Source: Leeuwenhoekiella aestuarii
GTDB lineage: Bacteria; Bacteroidota; Bacteroidia; Flavobacteriales; Flavobacteriaceae
DNA length: 64,000 nt
Direction of reading: 5' to 3'
NCBI RefSeq assembly: GCF_004104055.1
Contig: NZ_QOVJ01000001.1
Span: 868,001 to 932,000, forward strand
Shown here one piece after another: positions 17,550-26,753 of this stretch. Below the pieces are notes generated by a model. That model ran no database searches. It was not told where the DNA came from and worked only from the letters and a program-made list of their open reading frames with translations. A program made the translations under genes and the position numbers. The first letter of the stretch is position 1, and each line of letters starts with the position of its first letter.

Positions 17550-17687
17550 ATGGACATGGGTGGGGGTAGTTACAAAGTAAAAGAGATAGACTTCAAAGAA
17601 ATTGAGTCGTTTATTGGCACCGCCAAAGGGTTTAATACTCCGAGGCTTAACTCGAAATTGAAAATTCGTTTCCAACACATTTCTTAA
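17550..17687 (+). CDS. Short open frame of doubtful coding status
   Basis: ATG to TAA, 45 codons: it begins MDMGGGSYKVKEIDF and continues KEIESFIGTAKGFNTP then LNSKLKIRFQ. Composition is protein-like (amphipathic, Lys/Glu-rich), but there is no recognised family and no clear promoter, and it sits just after the tandem array. It could be a gene remnant or chance. Confidence 0.2.
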   Translation: MDMGGGSYKVKEIDFKEIESFIGTAKGFNTPRLNSKLKIRFQHIS

Positions 17688-17887
17688 GAGCTTGCTTTGA
17701 GGTAGTTTGCTAATTGATAAAGTACTGATTTATAGTTAGATTGAAGGTTTTGTAAGATACGCTATTTTTAAGCCTTTGTCAACACCTTTGCGAAAATAAA
17801 AGTTGGACTTCTGTTTGATTTTTTCTCAAAGAGCTTATCAGTGTATTAACCCGTAGTTTTATAGGTTTTTTTCTAATCTAAATTCCG

Positions 17888-17895
17888 TAATTTTG
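17888..17895 (+). promoter_or_regulatory. -7 element of the ileS promoter
   Basis: TAATTTTG is a full TAnnTTTG match, 24 bases before the ileS ATG. The -33 region is T-rich (GGTTTTTTT) rather than TTTG. Confidence 0.55.
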
Positions 17896-17919
17896 CACAC
17901 TTATTAGAAAACGCATATC

Positions 17920-20900
17920 ATGAGCACAAAGTTCCCTGAATATAAAGGACTTGACCTACCTAAAGTAGCCGAAGAAATTTTAGCCTATTGGAAGGAAAAC
18001 GACATATTTGAAAAAAGTATTTCTACGCGTGAAGGCAACGAACCTTACATCTTTTTTGAAGGTCCGCCATCTGCAAACGGAATGCCTGGTATTCACCATG
18101 TTATGGCGCGTGCGATCAAGGATATTTTTTGTCGTTTTCAAACTCAAAAAGGAAAGCAGGTTAAACGTAAGGCCGGTTGGGATACTCACGGACTTCCGGT
18201 AGAACTTGGTGTGGAGAAAGAGTTGGGGATTACCAAAGAAGACATCGGGAAGAAAATCAGCGTTTCAGAATACAACGAAGCCTGTAAGAATGCAGTAATG
18301 CGCTACACCGATGTGTGGAATAACCTTACTGAGCAAATGGGGTATTGGGTAGATATGGAAGATCCCTACATCACCTATAAGCCTAAATATATGGAAACAG
18401 TATGGTGGCTGCTCAAAAATATTTATGATAAAGGCCTTATTTACAAAGGATACACCATACAACCGTATTCGCCAAAAGCGGGTACTGGTTTAAGTTCGCA
18501 CGAACTCAACCAACCCGGGACTTATCAAGATGTTACCGATACTACGGTAACTGCACAGTTCAAAGTAGTAGAAGACGAGACGTATAAAGCATCTCCGCTT
18601 GCGGCTTTTGAAGGAACAAAATACTTAATGGCCTGGACGACCACTCCGTGGACCTTGCCATCAAACACAGCATTGACCGTTGGTAAGAAAATCGATTATG
18701 TTTTAGTAAAGACCTTTAACCAATATACGTTTGATCCTATTCAGGTGGTTTGTGCGAAAGCTTTGGTGGGTAAACAGTTCTCTAAGAAATTTTTCGTTGC
18801 CGAAAGTGAGGAAGATTTTACCAATTTCAGCGAAAAAGATAAAAAGATCCCTTATCAAATCGTAGCTGAATGCAAAGGCAGCGAGCTTCTTGAGTTGCGT
18901 TACGAGCCGGTGATAGATTATGTACAGCCGCATGACAATCCGCAGGATGCATTCCGGGTGATTGCCGGGGATTTTGTAACTACAGAAGACGGTACAGGTA
19001 TCGTACATACCTCACCAACTTTTGGTGCAGATGATGCGCTGGTAGCGAAGCAGGCTGAGCCTCAAATTCCACCGATGTTGGTGAAAGATGAGAATGGCAA
19101 TTTGGTTCCCCTTGTTGACTTGCAAGGGCGTTTTCGTCCTGAGCTGAAAGAGTTTGGGGGTAAGTACGTGAAAAACGAGTATTACGACGACGGTGAAGCT
19201 CCCGAAAAGAGTGTTGACGTTGAGATCGCCATTAAACTAAAAGAAGAAAATAAAGCCTTTAAGGTTGAGAAATACGTGCACAGTTATCCAAACTGCTGGC
19301 GTACCGATAAGCCTATATTATATTATCCATTAGATTCCTGGTTCATCAAGGTAACCGATGTGCGTGACCGTATGCACGAGTTGAATTTGGGCATCAACTG
19401 GAAACCAAAAGCCACCGGAGAAGGTCGTTTTGGGAATTGGCTGGCTAATGCTAACGACTGGAACTTATCGCGCTCGCGTTATTGGGGAATTCCGTTGCCA
19501 ATCTGGAGAACCGAAGATGGTAAAGAGGAAATCATCATTGGTTCGGTTGCCGAACTAAAAGAAAAAATTACAGAGGCAGTAAAGGCTGGAGTGATGGATG
19601 CCGATCCGTTTGCAGATTTTGTGACGGGCGATATGAGTGAAACAAACTATGACCTGATCGACCTGCATAAAAATGTAGTAGATGAGATTAAGTTGATTTC
19701 ACCAAGCGGAAAACCAATGCGTCGCGAAGCAGATTTGATTGATGTGTGGTTTGATAGCGGAAGTATGCCGTATGCACAATGGCACTATCCTTTTGAGAAT
19801 AAAGAGAAGGTTGAAGATACCTGGCGCAAGGCAGATTTTATTGCAGAAGGTGTTGATCAAACTCGTGGATGGTTTTACACCTTACACGCGATTGCTACAA
19901 TGACTTTTGACGATGTGGCGTATAAAAATGTAGTTTCAAACGGACTTGTACTCGACAAGAACGGACAAAAAATGTCTAAGCGTTTAGGTAACGCTGCAGA
20001 TCCTTTTGAAACATTAAACACTTACGGTCCTGATGCAACGCGTTGGTATATGATAAGCAACGCGAATCCTTGGGACAATTTGAAATTTGATCTTGACGGA
20101 ATTACCGAAATACAGCGCAAGTTCTTTGGTACACTATACAACACCTATTCGTTCTTCTCGTTGTATGCCAATCTAGATAATTTTAAGTATGCAGAAGCAG
20201 ATATCGATTGGAAAGAAAGGCCTGAGATTGATCGCTGGATTCTTTCAGAATTACACACGTTGATTGCTCAGGTAGATAAATTTTATGCAGAGTACGAGCC
20301 TACTAAAGCGACCCGTGCGATTTCAGATTTTGTACAGGAGAATTTGAGTAACTGGTTTGTGCGTTTAAGCCGGCGCCGTTACTGGAAAGGTGAATATGCA
20401 CATGATAAGATTTCAGCATATCAAACACTTTATCAGTGTCTAGTGACTGTTGCAAAATTAGGAGCTCCGGTAGCACCATTTTTTATGGATCGCTTGTATA
20501 AAGATCTTAATGGTCTAACGCAGCAAGAAGATTCAGAAAGTGTGCATCTGGCAGATTTTCCGGTGAGTAATGCAGCATTTATAGATACGACTTTAGAGCA
20601 TAAAATGCAGAAAGCACAGACGATATCATCATTAACGCTTTCTCTTCGCGCTAAAGAAAAGATAAAAGTGCGTCAACCTTTGCAGCGCATTATGATACCA
20701 GTTCTTGATGAAGCGCAACGTGCAGAAATAGAAGCCGTGCAAGATTTAATAAAATCTGAAGTTAATGTTAAGCAAATAGAGTTAATTGATGATGCTTCGG
20801 GTATCTTAGTTAAGAATATTAAGCCTAATTTTAAAGTGTTGGGACCACGCTTTGGTAGAGATATGAAAGTGGTTGCAAATGCTATTAACGCGATGACTGC

Positions 20901-21330
20901 TACAGATATCGTAACTATTGAAAATCAGGGGCAAATCAATGTGGACATTAATGGAAAAAGTGTTACTTTGACGCCCGAAGATGTAGAAATAACTTCCCAA
21001 GATATTGAGGGATGGTTAGTTGCAAGTAGTGGCTCGTTGACAGTAGCTCTAGACGTTACTTTAGATGATGAATTGCGAAATGAAGGAATTGCCAGAGAGT
21101 TGGTAAATCGTATTCAAAACTTGAGAAAGGATTCTGGTTTTGAAGTGACTGATAAAATAGAAGTACAATTACAACGTGACGGTAAGGTCGAGCAAGCCGT
21201 TAACGAGAATTTAGAGTATATTAAAACGGAGACGCTCACCGCAAAACTCGAAGTTGCAGAGCAAGTTACTAACGGTATAGCCATTGCATTTGACGACGTA
21301 CAAACAAAGCTGGCTATAAAAAAACAGTAA
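17920..21330 (+). CDS. ileS: Isoleucyl-tRNA synthetase
   Basis: A 1136-residue class I synthetase charging tRNA-Ile. The HIGH-type signature is GPPSANGMPGIHH (about 48-60), a CP1 editing domain contains MAWTTTPWTLPSN, and KMSKRLGN lies at about residue 683. The C-terminal anticodon-binding domain follows (WILSELHTLIAQVDKFYAEY onward), with a tail of about 200 residues. Length and the SANGMPGIHH form match the long, eukaryote-like IleS type (often mupirocin-tolerant in other bacteria) rather than the E. coli type of about 940 residues. It has its own promoter and is followed after 7 bases by the DksA-like gene, so they form an operon. Confidence 0.95.
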   Translation: MSTKFPEYKGLDLPKVAEEILAYWKENDIFEKSISTREGNEPYIFFEGPPSANGMPGIHHVMARAIKDIFCRFQTQKGKQVKRKAGWDTHGLPVELGVEKELGITKEDIGKKISVSEYNEACKNAVMRYTDVWNNLTEQMGYWVDMEDPYITYKPKYMETVWWLLKNIYDKGLIYKGYTIQPYSPKAGTGLSSHELNQPGTYQDVTDTTVTAQFKVVEDETYKASPLAAFEGTKYLMAWTTTPWTLPSNTALTVGKKIDYVLVKTFNQYTFDPIQVVCAKALVGKQFSKKFFVAESEEDFTNFSEKDKKIPYQIVAECKGSELLELRYEPVIDYVQPHDNPQDAFRVIAGDFVTTEDGTGIVHTSPTFGADDALVAKQAEPQIPPMLVKDENGNLVPLVDLQGRFRPELKEFGGKYVKNEYYDDGEAPEKSVDVEIAIKLKEENKAFKVEKYVHSYPNCWRTDKPILYYPLDSWFIKVTDVRDRMHELNLGINWKPKATGEGRFGNWLANANDWNLSRSRYWGIPLPIWRTEDGKEEIIIGSVAELKEKITEAVKAGVMDADPFADFVTGDMSETNYDLIDLHKNVVDEIKLISPSGKPMRREADLIDVWFDSGSMPYAQWHYPFENKEKVEDTWRKADFIAEGVDQTRGWFYTLHAIATMTFDDVAYKNVVSNGLVLDKNGQKMSKRLGNAADPFETLNTYGPDATRWYMISNANPWDNLKFDLDGITEIQRKFFGTLYNTYSFFSLYANLDNFKYAEADIDWKERPEIDRWILSELHTLIAQVDKFYAEYEPTKATRAISDFVQENLSNWFVRLSRRRYWKGEYAHDKISAYQTLYQCLVTVAKLGAPVAPFFMDRLYKDLNGLTQQEDSESVHLADFPVSNAAFIDTTLEHKMQKAQTISSLTLSLRAKEKIKVRQPLQRIMIPVLDEAQRAEIEAVQDLIKSEVNVKQIELIDDASGILVKNIKPNFKVLGPRFGRDMKVVANAINAMTATDIVTIENQGQINVDINGKSVTLTPEDVEITSQDIEGWLVASSGSLTVALDVTLDDELRNEGIARELVNRIQNLRKDSGFEVTDKIEVQLQRDGKVEQAVNENLEYIKTETLTAKLEVAEQVTNGIAIAFDDVQTKLAIKKQ

Positions 21331-21337
21331 ATAGAAT

Positions 21338-21721
21338 ATGGCGGCAGACATCAAAGAACGTTATAGCGACGCAGAATTAGAAGAATTTCGCGTCCTCATT
21401 CAGCAGAAAATAGATAAGGCCCAGAAAGATTTGGATCTTATTAAAAGTGCTTATATGAATGACGGTAACAACGGTACCGATGACACTTCACCTACATTTA
21501 AAGCTTTTGAAGAGGGCAGTGAGACAATGAGTAAGGAGGCTAACTCTGCGCTTGCAATCCGTCAGGAAAAGTTTATACGTGACCTAAAAAACGCTTTAAA
21601 CCGTATACAAAACAAAACATACGGTATTTGTAGAGTTACAGGTAAGCTTATTAATAAAGAGCGTTTAAAATTAGTACCTCACGCTACATTGAGTATTGAG
21701 GCTAAAAATATGCAGAAATAA
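21338..21721 (+). CDS. DksA/TraR-family protein lacking the zinc cysteine set
   Basis: 127 residues with a coiled-coil N-terminal half (SDAELEEFRVLIQQKIDKAQ onward) and a C-terminal globular part YGICRVTGKLINKERLKLVP then HATLSIEAKN. DksA binds RNA polymerase through the secondary channel and, with ppGpp, adjusts rRNA and stress promoters. The normal four-cysteine zinc finger is reduced to one Cys: CxxC reads C-RV-T, and the second pair is replaced by HAT-L. This form is usual in Bacteroidota as far as I know, so loss of zinc does not imply loss of function. It follows ileS by 7 bases and ends in a strong terminator. Confidence 0.85.
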   Translation: MAADIKERYSDAELEEFRVLIQQKIDKAQKDLDLIKSAYMNDGNNGTDDTSPTFKAFEEGSETMSKEANSALAIRQEKFIRDLKNALNRIQNKTYGICRVTGKLINKERLKLVPHATLSIEAKNMQK

Positions 21722-21743
21722 GATACATTATTATATTTTTTCA

Positions 21744-21773
21744 AACGCTTCAGGATTTTCTGGAGCGTTTTTT
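21744..21773 (+). terminator. Terminator after the ileS-dksA operon
   Basis: A 10-bp stem AACGCTTCAG/CTGGAGCGTT (one G-T pair) with a GATTTT loop, followed by a T-run. Confidence 0.85.
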
Positions 21774-21787
21774 GTTTCAAGAATTTT

Positions 21788-22420
21788 ATGTTTAAACCCC
21801 ATTTCCTTCTTTGTTTAGGTTTTTTATTTGCTGTGCTCAATTCAGTTTACAGTCAGAAGCAAATTTTATACACGCAGCCTGCAACTGATCTAGAAGGAGT
21901 TTTTGTAAATTCTGATGAGGTTTTTCAAATTCATGTTACAAGTACGAATACAAATGCTATTGAGTTGAAAGCCGAAATAGAGGGTGAAACTTTTGAAACC
22001 GTCTTACTGGATGCACATGTAGAAAACAGATTGTGGATTATAAATATCAAACGTGCTCCTGGTTTTCAAAAAATTGATGATAAACTAGCCGCACATAAAG
22101 TGTTGTCAGTCGTTCTAAAAATTAAAATGCCACAGAACAAAGAGTTCTGGGTAGATTCTTCTTTAGCTTCTGTTGAGCTAACCGGTGTTTTTAAGTTTAT
22201 AAACCTCAATCTTTCTAGTGGTGATTGCAAGTTGAAAGCTTTTCGTGGTAGCGGAACCATAAATACCTTGCGGGGTGATATCGAGGTGGAAACGGAAAAT
22301 AATCAGATAGAAGCAATCACCAGACACGGAAAGCTTCATGTGGAGAATAATGCTTACGGAAGTCAACATTTAAATCTCAAAAGTGTAGATGGGGATATAA
22401 GAGTAACCCAGTCTGAATAA
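21788..22420 (+). CDS. Exported protein with adhesin-like beta repeats (DUF4097-like)
   Basis: 210 residues with a signal peptide (MFKPHFLLCLGFLFAVLNSVYSQ). The C-terminal half is a run of short strands: INLNLSSGDCKLKAFRGSGT, INTLRGDIEVETENNQIEAI and LHVENNAYGSQHLNLKSVDG. This is the look of the right-handed beta-helix found in DUF4097/DUF2807 'putative auto-transporter adhesin' proteins. No catalytic residues are recognisable. It lies between dksA and lspA, where flavobacteria often carry such a gene. It is 14 bases past the dksA terminator, so it must have its own promoter or be read through. Confidence 0.6.
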   Translation: MFKPHFLLCLGFLFAVLNSVYSQKQILYTQPATDLEGVFVNSDEVFQIHVTSTNTNAIELKAEIEGETFETVLLDAHVENRLWIINIKRAPGFQKIDDKLAAHKVLSVVLKIKMPQNKEFWVDSSLASVELTGVFKFINLNLSSGDCKLKAFRGSGTINTLRGDIEVETENNQIEAITRHGKLHVENNAYGSQHLNLKSVDGDIRVTQSE

Positions 22421-22531
22421 ATTAATTATTTTTACGCGATAGTCGAACAGAGTTGCTTTAAGCTCGTCTTAGAGTTAAACTGTTTTTTCGATAAATACTT
22501 TGAGGGCTTTACCTCAATTAATAAAAAGCAC

Positions 22532-23134
22532 ATGTCATTAAAAAAGGCCGTAGGCATTATAGTTCTTATTTTACTTATTGATCAGATCAGTAAAATTTAT
22601 ATTAAAACACATTTCGTCTTACAGGATCAGGTAGTCGTTTTTGACTGGTTTAGAATACTATTTGTAGAAAACGAAGGAATGGCCTGGGGGGCCAAAATAC
22701 CCGGTAATTATGGTAAAATTATTCTTACTTTATTTAGAATAGGTATTTTACCATTAATAGGCTACTGGCTTTATGATAGCGTCAAGAAAAATGCTTCAAA
22801 GATTCTTATTGTAGGAATCTCATTAATTTTTGCAGGTGCCTTTGGAAACATTATAGACTCTATTTTCTACGGAGTTATTTTTAATAGTAGTGCAGGGCAA
22901 GTAGCGACCTTTATGCCAGAAGATGGTGGTTATGCCGGCTTGTTTTACGGAAGGGTCGTAGATATGCTATATTTTCCTATGTGGGAAGGTTATTTACCAG
23001 AATGGTTGCCTATTTGGGGCGGTGATTATTTTACATTCTTTAATGCGGTATTCAATATTGCAGATATGGCGATAAGCACCGGAGTAGGACTTTTACTAGT
23101 ATTCAATAAAAGAGCTTTTGCAAAAGAAAAGTAA
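22532..23134 (+). CDS. lspA: Lipoprotein signal peptidase (signal peptidase II)
   Basis: 200 residues, four predicted membrane helices, an inner-membrane aspartyl protease that removes the signal peptide from prolipoproteins. Conserved blocks are DQISKIYIK, the VENEGMAWG box (N-x-GxAWG), FGNIIDSIFYG with the first catalytic Asp, and FNIADMAISTG with the second. Extra loops (residues about 120-160, around FMPEDGGYAGLFYGRVVDML) make it longer than the E. coli enzyme, as is typical of Bacteroidota. The many lipobox-bearing proteins in this window are its expected substrates. It ends 10 bases from the convergent histidine kinase. Confidence 0.93.
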   Translation: MSLKKAVGIIVLILLIDQISKIYIKTHFVLQDQVVVFDWFRILFVENEGMAWGAKIPGNYGKIILTLFRIGILPLIGYWLYDSVKKNASKILIVGISLIFAGAFGNIIDSIFYGVIFNSSAGQVATFMPEDGGYAGLFYGRVVDMLYFPMWEGYLPEWLPIWGGDYFTFFNAVFNIADMAISTGVGLLLVFNKRAFAKEK

Positions 23135-23144
23135 TTATAATTGC

Positions 23145-24284
23145 TTATAAGGTAATTATAAACTTTGTGCCATAACCTAGTTTGCTGGTTACATCTATTT
23201 TTCCACCTAGAGCCTCTACTTCGTTTTTAACGATAAACAGACCTACAGACTGACTATTCTCATTATTGTCTGAACTACGTGTCATATGAAAAACTTGATC
23301 GGTTTTTCCCTCTATATCATAACCTTTACCGTTATCCTCTATAATGAGTGACAGTTTTTTGTTATTCTCCAGACAATAAGCCTTAATCTCGGGTTTGCGA
23401 TCTGGACTCTTATTAATTATACCATTCTTGATTAGTGTATAAAGAATATTGTTTAAAAAATCAGGATTATATTCAATAGTAGGTATCTCAGAAAAATCAG
23501 AATAGAGATAGGCTTCTTCTTGCTCAATTAAAGGCCGTAGTTTAGTTTTTACCCGTTCAAAAGCATCTTCAAGATGAATAGCTTTTAAAGGTTCTGATGC
23601 TTTATTTTGAATCGAAACCACTTCATTAAGTCTTGCTACGGTACCATTTAAACTGGCAGCGATTTGCTTAAAATTATTAAAGAGCTCTTTTTGATCTTGT
23701 GGTAGTTTATTAACATCAACAAGTTCACTGGTAAGCTCTAAATTATTCACGTGTGACTTAATATTGTGTGAAACGTAGTTTGCAAATGTAAAGAGCCGCG
23801 AGTTGTTTGCCTCAACCGTTTCAATTGCTTTCTCAAGCATAAGTTCGCGTTCTTTTTCTTGATCAACGTTTACGATAACACCTTTTAGACCAATTATTTT
23901 ACCATTCTTATCTAGGTCAGGTTTGCTAATTGCGTGTGCCCAAAACGTTTGATTGGTATAGGTGACCATCTTTATAACTTCATCAAAAATGCGCTTTCCC
24001 GAAGCAAGTTCTGAAAAGCTTTTAAGTACCATTTCATGATAATCCATGTCAAAAAAATGAAGCGCGTGCTTAAGAGAAGGTCTGTAATTTTCCGGAGTTT
24101 CAAGAATAGCCTTCATTTGCTTGTCAAAATAACTCTTCTTGTTGATAAAATCTATACGCCAACCACCGGCACCAACCATTGAGGCAACCTGCTCATAATA
24201 AAAGCTTTCCTCCAAATTTTGATCCTTTGATGCAGGCGTTTTTTTCAAAAATGAAAAAAAGCCACTTTGAGGTTTATTCGACAT
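23145..24284 (-). CDS. PAS-domain sensor histidine kinase (soluble, orphan)
   Basis: 379 residues without transmembrane segments. A PAS_3-type domain (about 30-145; GGWRIDFINKKSYFDKQMK, ending LKGVIVNVDQEKERE) leads into a dimerisation helix with the phospho-acceptor SHNIKSHVNNL. The HATPase domain carries an N-box (NNILYTLIKNGIINKS), G1 EDNGKGYD and G2 SVGLFIVKNEVEALGG. It probably senses an intracellular signal. The H-box NYVSHNIK is the form found in flavobacterial soluble PAS kinases. No response regulator is adjacent, so its partner is unknown. It lies 56 bases downstream of the cyclo-ligase gene on the same strand. Confidence 0.85.
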   Translation of the reverse strand: MSNKPQSGFFSFLKKTPASKDQNLEESFYYEQVASMVGAGGWRIDFINKKSYFDKQMKAILETPENYRPSLKHALHFFDMDYHEMVLKSFSELASGKRIFDEVIKMVTYTNQTFWAHAISKPDLDKNGKIIGLKGVIVNVDQEKERELMLEKAIETVEANNSRLFTFANYVSHNIKSHVNNLELTSELVDVNKLPQDQKELFNNFKQIAASLNGTVARLNEVVSIQNKASEPLKAIHLEDAFERVKTKLRPLIEQEEAYLYSDFSEIPTIEYNPDFLNNILYTLIKNGIINKSPDRKPEIKAYCLENNKKLSLIIEDNGKGYDIEGKTDQVFHMTRSSDNNENSQSVGLFIVKNEVEALGGKIDVTSKLGYGTKFIITL

Positions 24285-24340
24285 ATCTATTTATGCTTTT
24301 GAAATGGGAGGTTGAATATAGCAAAAAAATCGCTGTCGTG

Positions 24341-24907
24341 TTAAAACGTGTATGTTTTATTAGGTGTAACACAGTGTGTTAACTTAATATCATTGTTGTT
24401 AGTTGGGAGCTCGTTTTCGGGTTCAAAAAATGAAAGTCCTATTTTTAAACAATCAGGCTTGCAAGACGATAGAAACCTGTCGTAGAACCCTTTACCGTAA
24501 CCCAGCCTATTGCCTTCTATGTCATAAGCAAGTAGTGGTACCAATACAACATCAAGTTGTGAAGGGTCTATTTCAATACCACCTTGAGGTTCTGGAATGC
24601 CCCAACAATTAACTTTAATCAAGGTATTATCTGTAAGTAAAAAGTGACGCATTGTTGAATTTGTAAAATCACTTTGTGCAATAGCCGTATTTTTATCTTT
24701 GCCATTGAGAATATTGAGTATATACTCGGTGTTGATCTCCTTAAGTTTTTCAATAGTCAGAAAAATGTGATAGAATTCTAGATTCCAAATGGGTAGTTTC
24801 AGGAGTTGATTTGCAATATCAATACTCTTATTATCACAGGTTTCTAAGCTTAAATTTTCACGTAAGCTTTTATATTTTTTTCTAAAAAATGGTTTATCCA
24901 TTTGCAT
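24341..24907 (-). CDS. 5-formyltetrahydrofolate cyclo-ligase
   Basis: About 188 residues, ATP-dependent conversion of 5-formyl-THF to 5,10-methenyl-THF. N-terminal FFRKKYKSLRENLS supplies the basic substrate/ATP region. The family signature is 'LDVVLVPLLAYDIEGNRLGYGKGFYDRFL', with the Mg/ATP-binding GYGKGFYDR. The start is ATG at 24905-24907 (MQMDKPF) or 24899-24901 (MDKPF). Both overlap the end of the upstream deacylase gene, indicating translational coupling. Folate metabolism has no obvious link to the RimK genes before it, so the overlap may only reflect operon compaction. The ATP-binding signature makes the call firm. Confidence 0.88.
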   Translation of the reverse strand: MQMDKPFFRKKYKSLRENLSLETCDNKSIDIANQLLKLPIWNLEFYHIFLTIEKLKEINTEYILNILNGKDKNTAIAQSDFTNSTMRHFLLTDNTLIKVNCWGIPEPQGGIEIDPSQLDVVLVPLLAYDIEGNRLGYGKGFYDRFLSSCKPDCLKIGLSFFEPENELPTNNNDIKLTHCVTPNKTYTF

Positions 24908-25877
24908 TATTAGCTGTTGAAATATGAAAAATAGCATCGCCTTGATAAACCAGTGAAGCTTCGTTTGTATTTATGATATAACCATCATTTGATGCCTTAA
25001 CCTTATGTCTGAAAAATCCATAAGGGTCTGTAATTGTTGCTATGATTTCATTTTTTTCTACAAAGTCCCCGCAGGTGGTTTTAAGATGCAACAAGCCGCT
25101 GTATTTTGCTCTAATCCACGTACTGCTTTCAATTGTGATAGTTTTATTATTGAATTCTGGAGGAGTGAAATCTTTAGAAAGCATATTAAGATGTTCTAAT
25201 ATGCGCATCGCACCATGCACCCCTTCTCTGGCGATATCTTTATCGCTAATTTGAGATTTTCCACCTTCAAAAAGCAAAACAGGAATATTCATTCTTGCGC
25301 AGGTAGAACGATATGATTTTTGGATATTTTTTGAATACACAATAAAGGGTGCGCCAAAAATCTTAGCCAATTCCATCAGTTCAGAATCGCTGGGATCTAC
25401 GCGTATTTGAGCAACATTAAAACGACTCCCGCCACCAGTATGGAAATCGAGACAATAATTAGCGACCGGTAAAATTTTTGTTGAAAACTGATGCGCAAAT
25501 CTACTCGCTAGTGACCCGTTTCGAGTCCCTGGAAAGACTCTGTTAAGATCCCGCCCATCTGGAAATGCACGTTCCATATTGAGAAAGCCAAACACATTTA
25601 TTACCGGAATACAAATGATAGTACCGCGTGCCGGTTTGTTTATTTTTTTTGAAATGACCTGTCGTACAATCTCTACCCCATTAATCTCATCACCGTGAAT
25701 CCCTGCGGTTAGCAAAACACAAGGTCCAGGCTTTTTAGAGCGATTAATTATGATAGGCACTTCTACTGAAGTGGTTGTGTAGAGTTTTGCCAGATTAAAA
25801 TTGAGCGTACGTTTTTCACCGGGTTTGATCTTTTCGCCCAGAATGTGTAACACATTTTTATCATCAAATCCTGTCAT
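24894..25877 (-). CDS. Succinylglutamate desuccinylase/aspartoacylase-family metallo-enzyme
   Basis: 327 residues of the M14-like AstE/AspA group. Zinc ligands are visible in TAGIHGDEINGVEIVRQV (His, Glu) and NYCLDFHTGGGSRFN (His). The carboxylate-binding region includes 'FPDGRDLNRVFPGTRNGSLASRFA'. The C-terminal part (about 245-320) is a barrel-sandwich-like domain. These enzymes cleave acyl-amino acid or peptide amide bonds. In this operon, directly after rimK (3-base gap), the likely substrate is a glutamate-tailed or acylated product of RimK, but that is inference. The gene downstream overlaps its last codons. It is not astE proper, since no arginine succinyltransferase pathway is present here. 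Confidence 0.8.
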   Translation of the reverse strand: MTGFDDKNVLHILGEKIKPGEKRTLNFNLAKLYTTTSVEVPIIINRSKKPGPCVLLTAGIHGDEINGVEIVRQVISKKINKPARGTIICIPVINVFGFLNMERAFPDGRDLNRVFPGTRNGSLASRFAHQFSTKILPVANYCLDFHTGGGSRFNVAQIRVDPSDSELMELAKIFGAPFIVYSKNIQKSYRSTCARMNIPVLLFEGGKSQISDKDIAREGVHGAMRILEHLNMLSKDFTPPEFNNKTITIESSTWIRAKYSGLLHLKTTCGDFVEKNEIIATITDPYGFFRHKVKASNDGYIINTNEASLVYQGDAIFHISTANNANG

Positions 25878-25880
25878 AAA

Positions 25881-26753
25881 TTAAATTCCGCGTTCTATAT
25901 AACGTATTACGCTTTTTGCAATATCCTTTCCAGTAGCTTTCTCGATACCTTCAAGACCCGGTGAAGAATTTACTTCAAGAATAAGCGGTCCGCGAGCACT
26001 TTGTAACATGTCAACACCTGCAACTCCCAGGCCCATTGCTTTAGCAGCTTTTATCGCCGCATTTTCTTCTTCATCAGAAAGTGTAATAACTTCTGCAGTA
26101 CCGCCGCGGTGAAGATTAGATCTAAACTCGCCTTCTTTTCCCTGTCGTTTCATAGCTCCCACAACCTGACCATCTATAATAAATGCTCTAATGTCTGCAC
26201 CTTTAGCTTCTTTGATAAATTCTTGCACAATAACACGTGCTTGAAGGCCATTAAAAGCTTCAATAACAGACTCTGCCGCGTTTTTAGTTTCTGCTAAAAC
26301 CACACCAAGACCTTGTGTACCTTCTAGTAGTTTTATAATTAAAGGAGCACCACCTACGTGATCTATGATTTCTTCTACATCTCTGCTGTAATTAGTAAAA
26401 ACAGTTTTTGGTAAACCTAAACGTGCTCTCGATAAGATTTGCAAACTTCTCAGTTTATCACGGCTGCGTACGAGCGCTTGAGATTCGGTTGTAGTAAAAC
26501 AGCCCATCATCTCAAACTGGCGCACAACTGCGGTGCCATAATAGGTTATAGAAGCACCAATTCTAGGAATTATCGCATCGGTTTCAGAAAGGTATCTTCC
26601 TTTGTAATAAACCGATGGTTTCTTCTTTTCTATAATTAAATCACACTTAAGCGGATCTATAACTTCTACATTGTGCTTGCGTTTTTTTGCTGCTTCAACA
26701 AGTCTCGCAGTTGAGTATAAGTTTCCGTTTCGGGATAATATTTTTATGTTCAT
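25881..26753 (-). CDS. rimK: RimK-family ATP-grasp glutamate ligase
   Basis: 290 residues, ATP-grasp. The N-terminal RimK preATP part is [20 protein letters not shown] with '[20 protein letters not shown]'. The nucleotide site includes [20 protein letters not shown]-terminal metal-binding residues sit in [20 protein letters not shown] then LEGIEKATG. RimK adds glutamates to the C-terminus of ribosomal protein S6 in enterobacteria and pseudomonads; related ligases make other poly-glutamate or F420/tetrahydromethanopterin tails. The ATG overlaps the stop of the RimB-like gene (ATGA), so they are coupled. Confidence 0.88.
   Translation of the reverse strand: MNIKILSRNGNLYSTARLVEAAKKRKHNVEVIDPLKCDLIIEKKKPSVYYKGRYLSETDAIIPRIGASITYYGTAVVRQFEMMGCFTTTESQALVRSRDKLRSLQILSRARLGLPKTVFTNYSRDVEEIIDHVGGAPLIIKLLEGTQGLGVVLAETKNAAESVIEAFNGLQARVIVQEFIKEAKGADIRAFIIDGQVVGAMKRQGKEGEFRSNLHRGGTAEVITLSDEEENAAIKAAKAMGLGVAGVDMLQSARGPLILEVNSSPGLEGIEKATGKDIAKSVIRYIERGI

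Larger units (their letters stand above)
17268..17919. other. 652-bp intergenic region between the fusion gene and ileS
   Basis: No convincing gene. It holds an inverted repeat CTGAAGC/GCTTCAG (17385-17391 and 17405-17411), a GTATAC/GTATATAC-rich patch (17441-17460), the 11-bp tandem array (17459-17524), a 45-codon open frame (17550-17687), and the ileS promoter element near its right end. Both flanking genes read away from it, so it also carries the fusion gene's promoter, which I could not locate. Confidence 0.6.

Noticed and set aside
23135-23165. Terminator between lspA and the histidine kinase
   Set aside because: Only a direct repeat (GTAATTATA) is visible, with no stable G+C stem.
24894-25877. 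Arginine succinyltransferase pathway gene astE
   Set aside because: No other ast genes, and the operon context is rimK. Only the broader family is supported.
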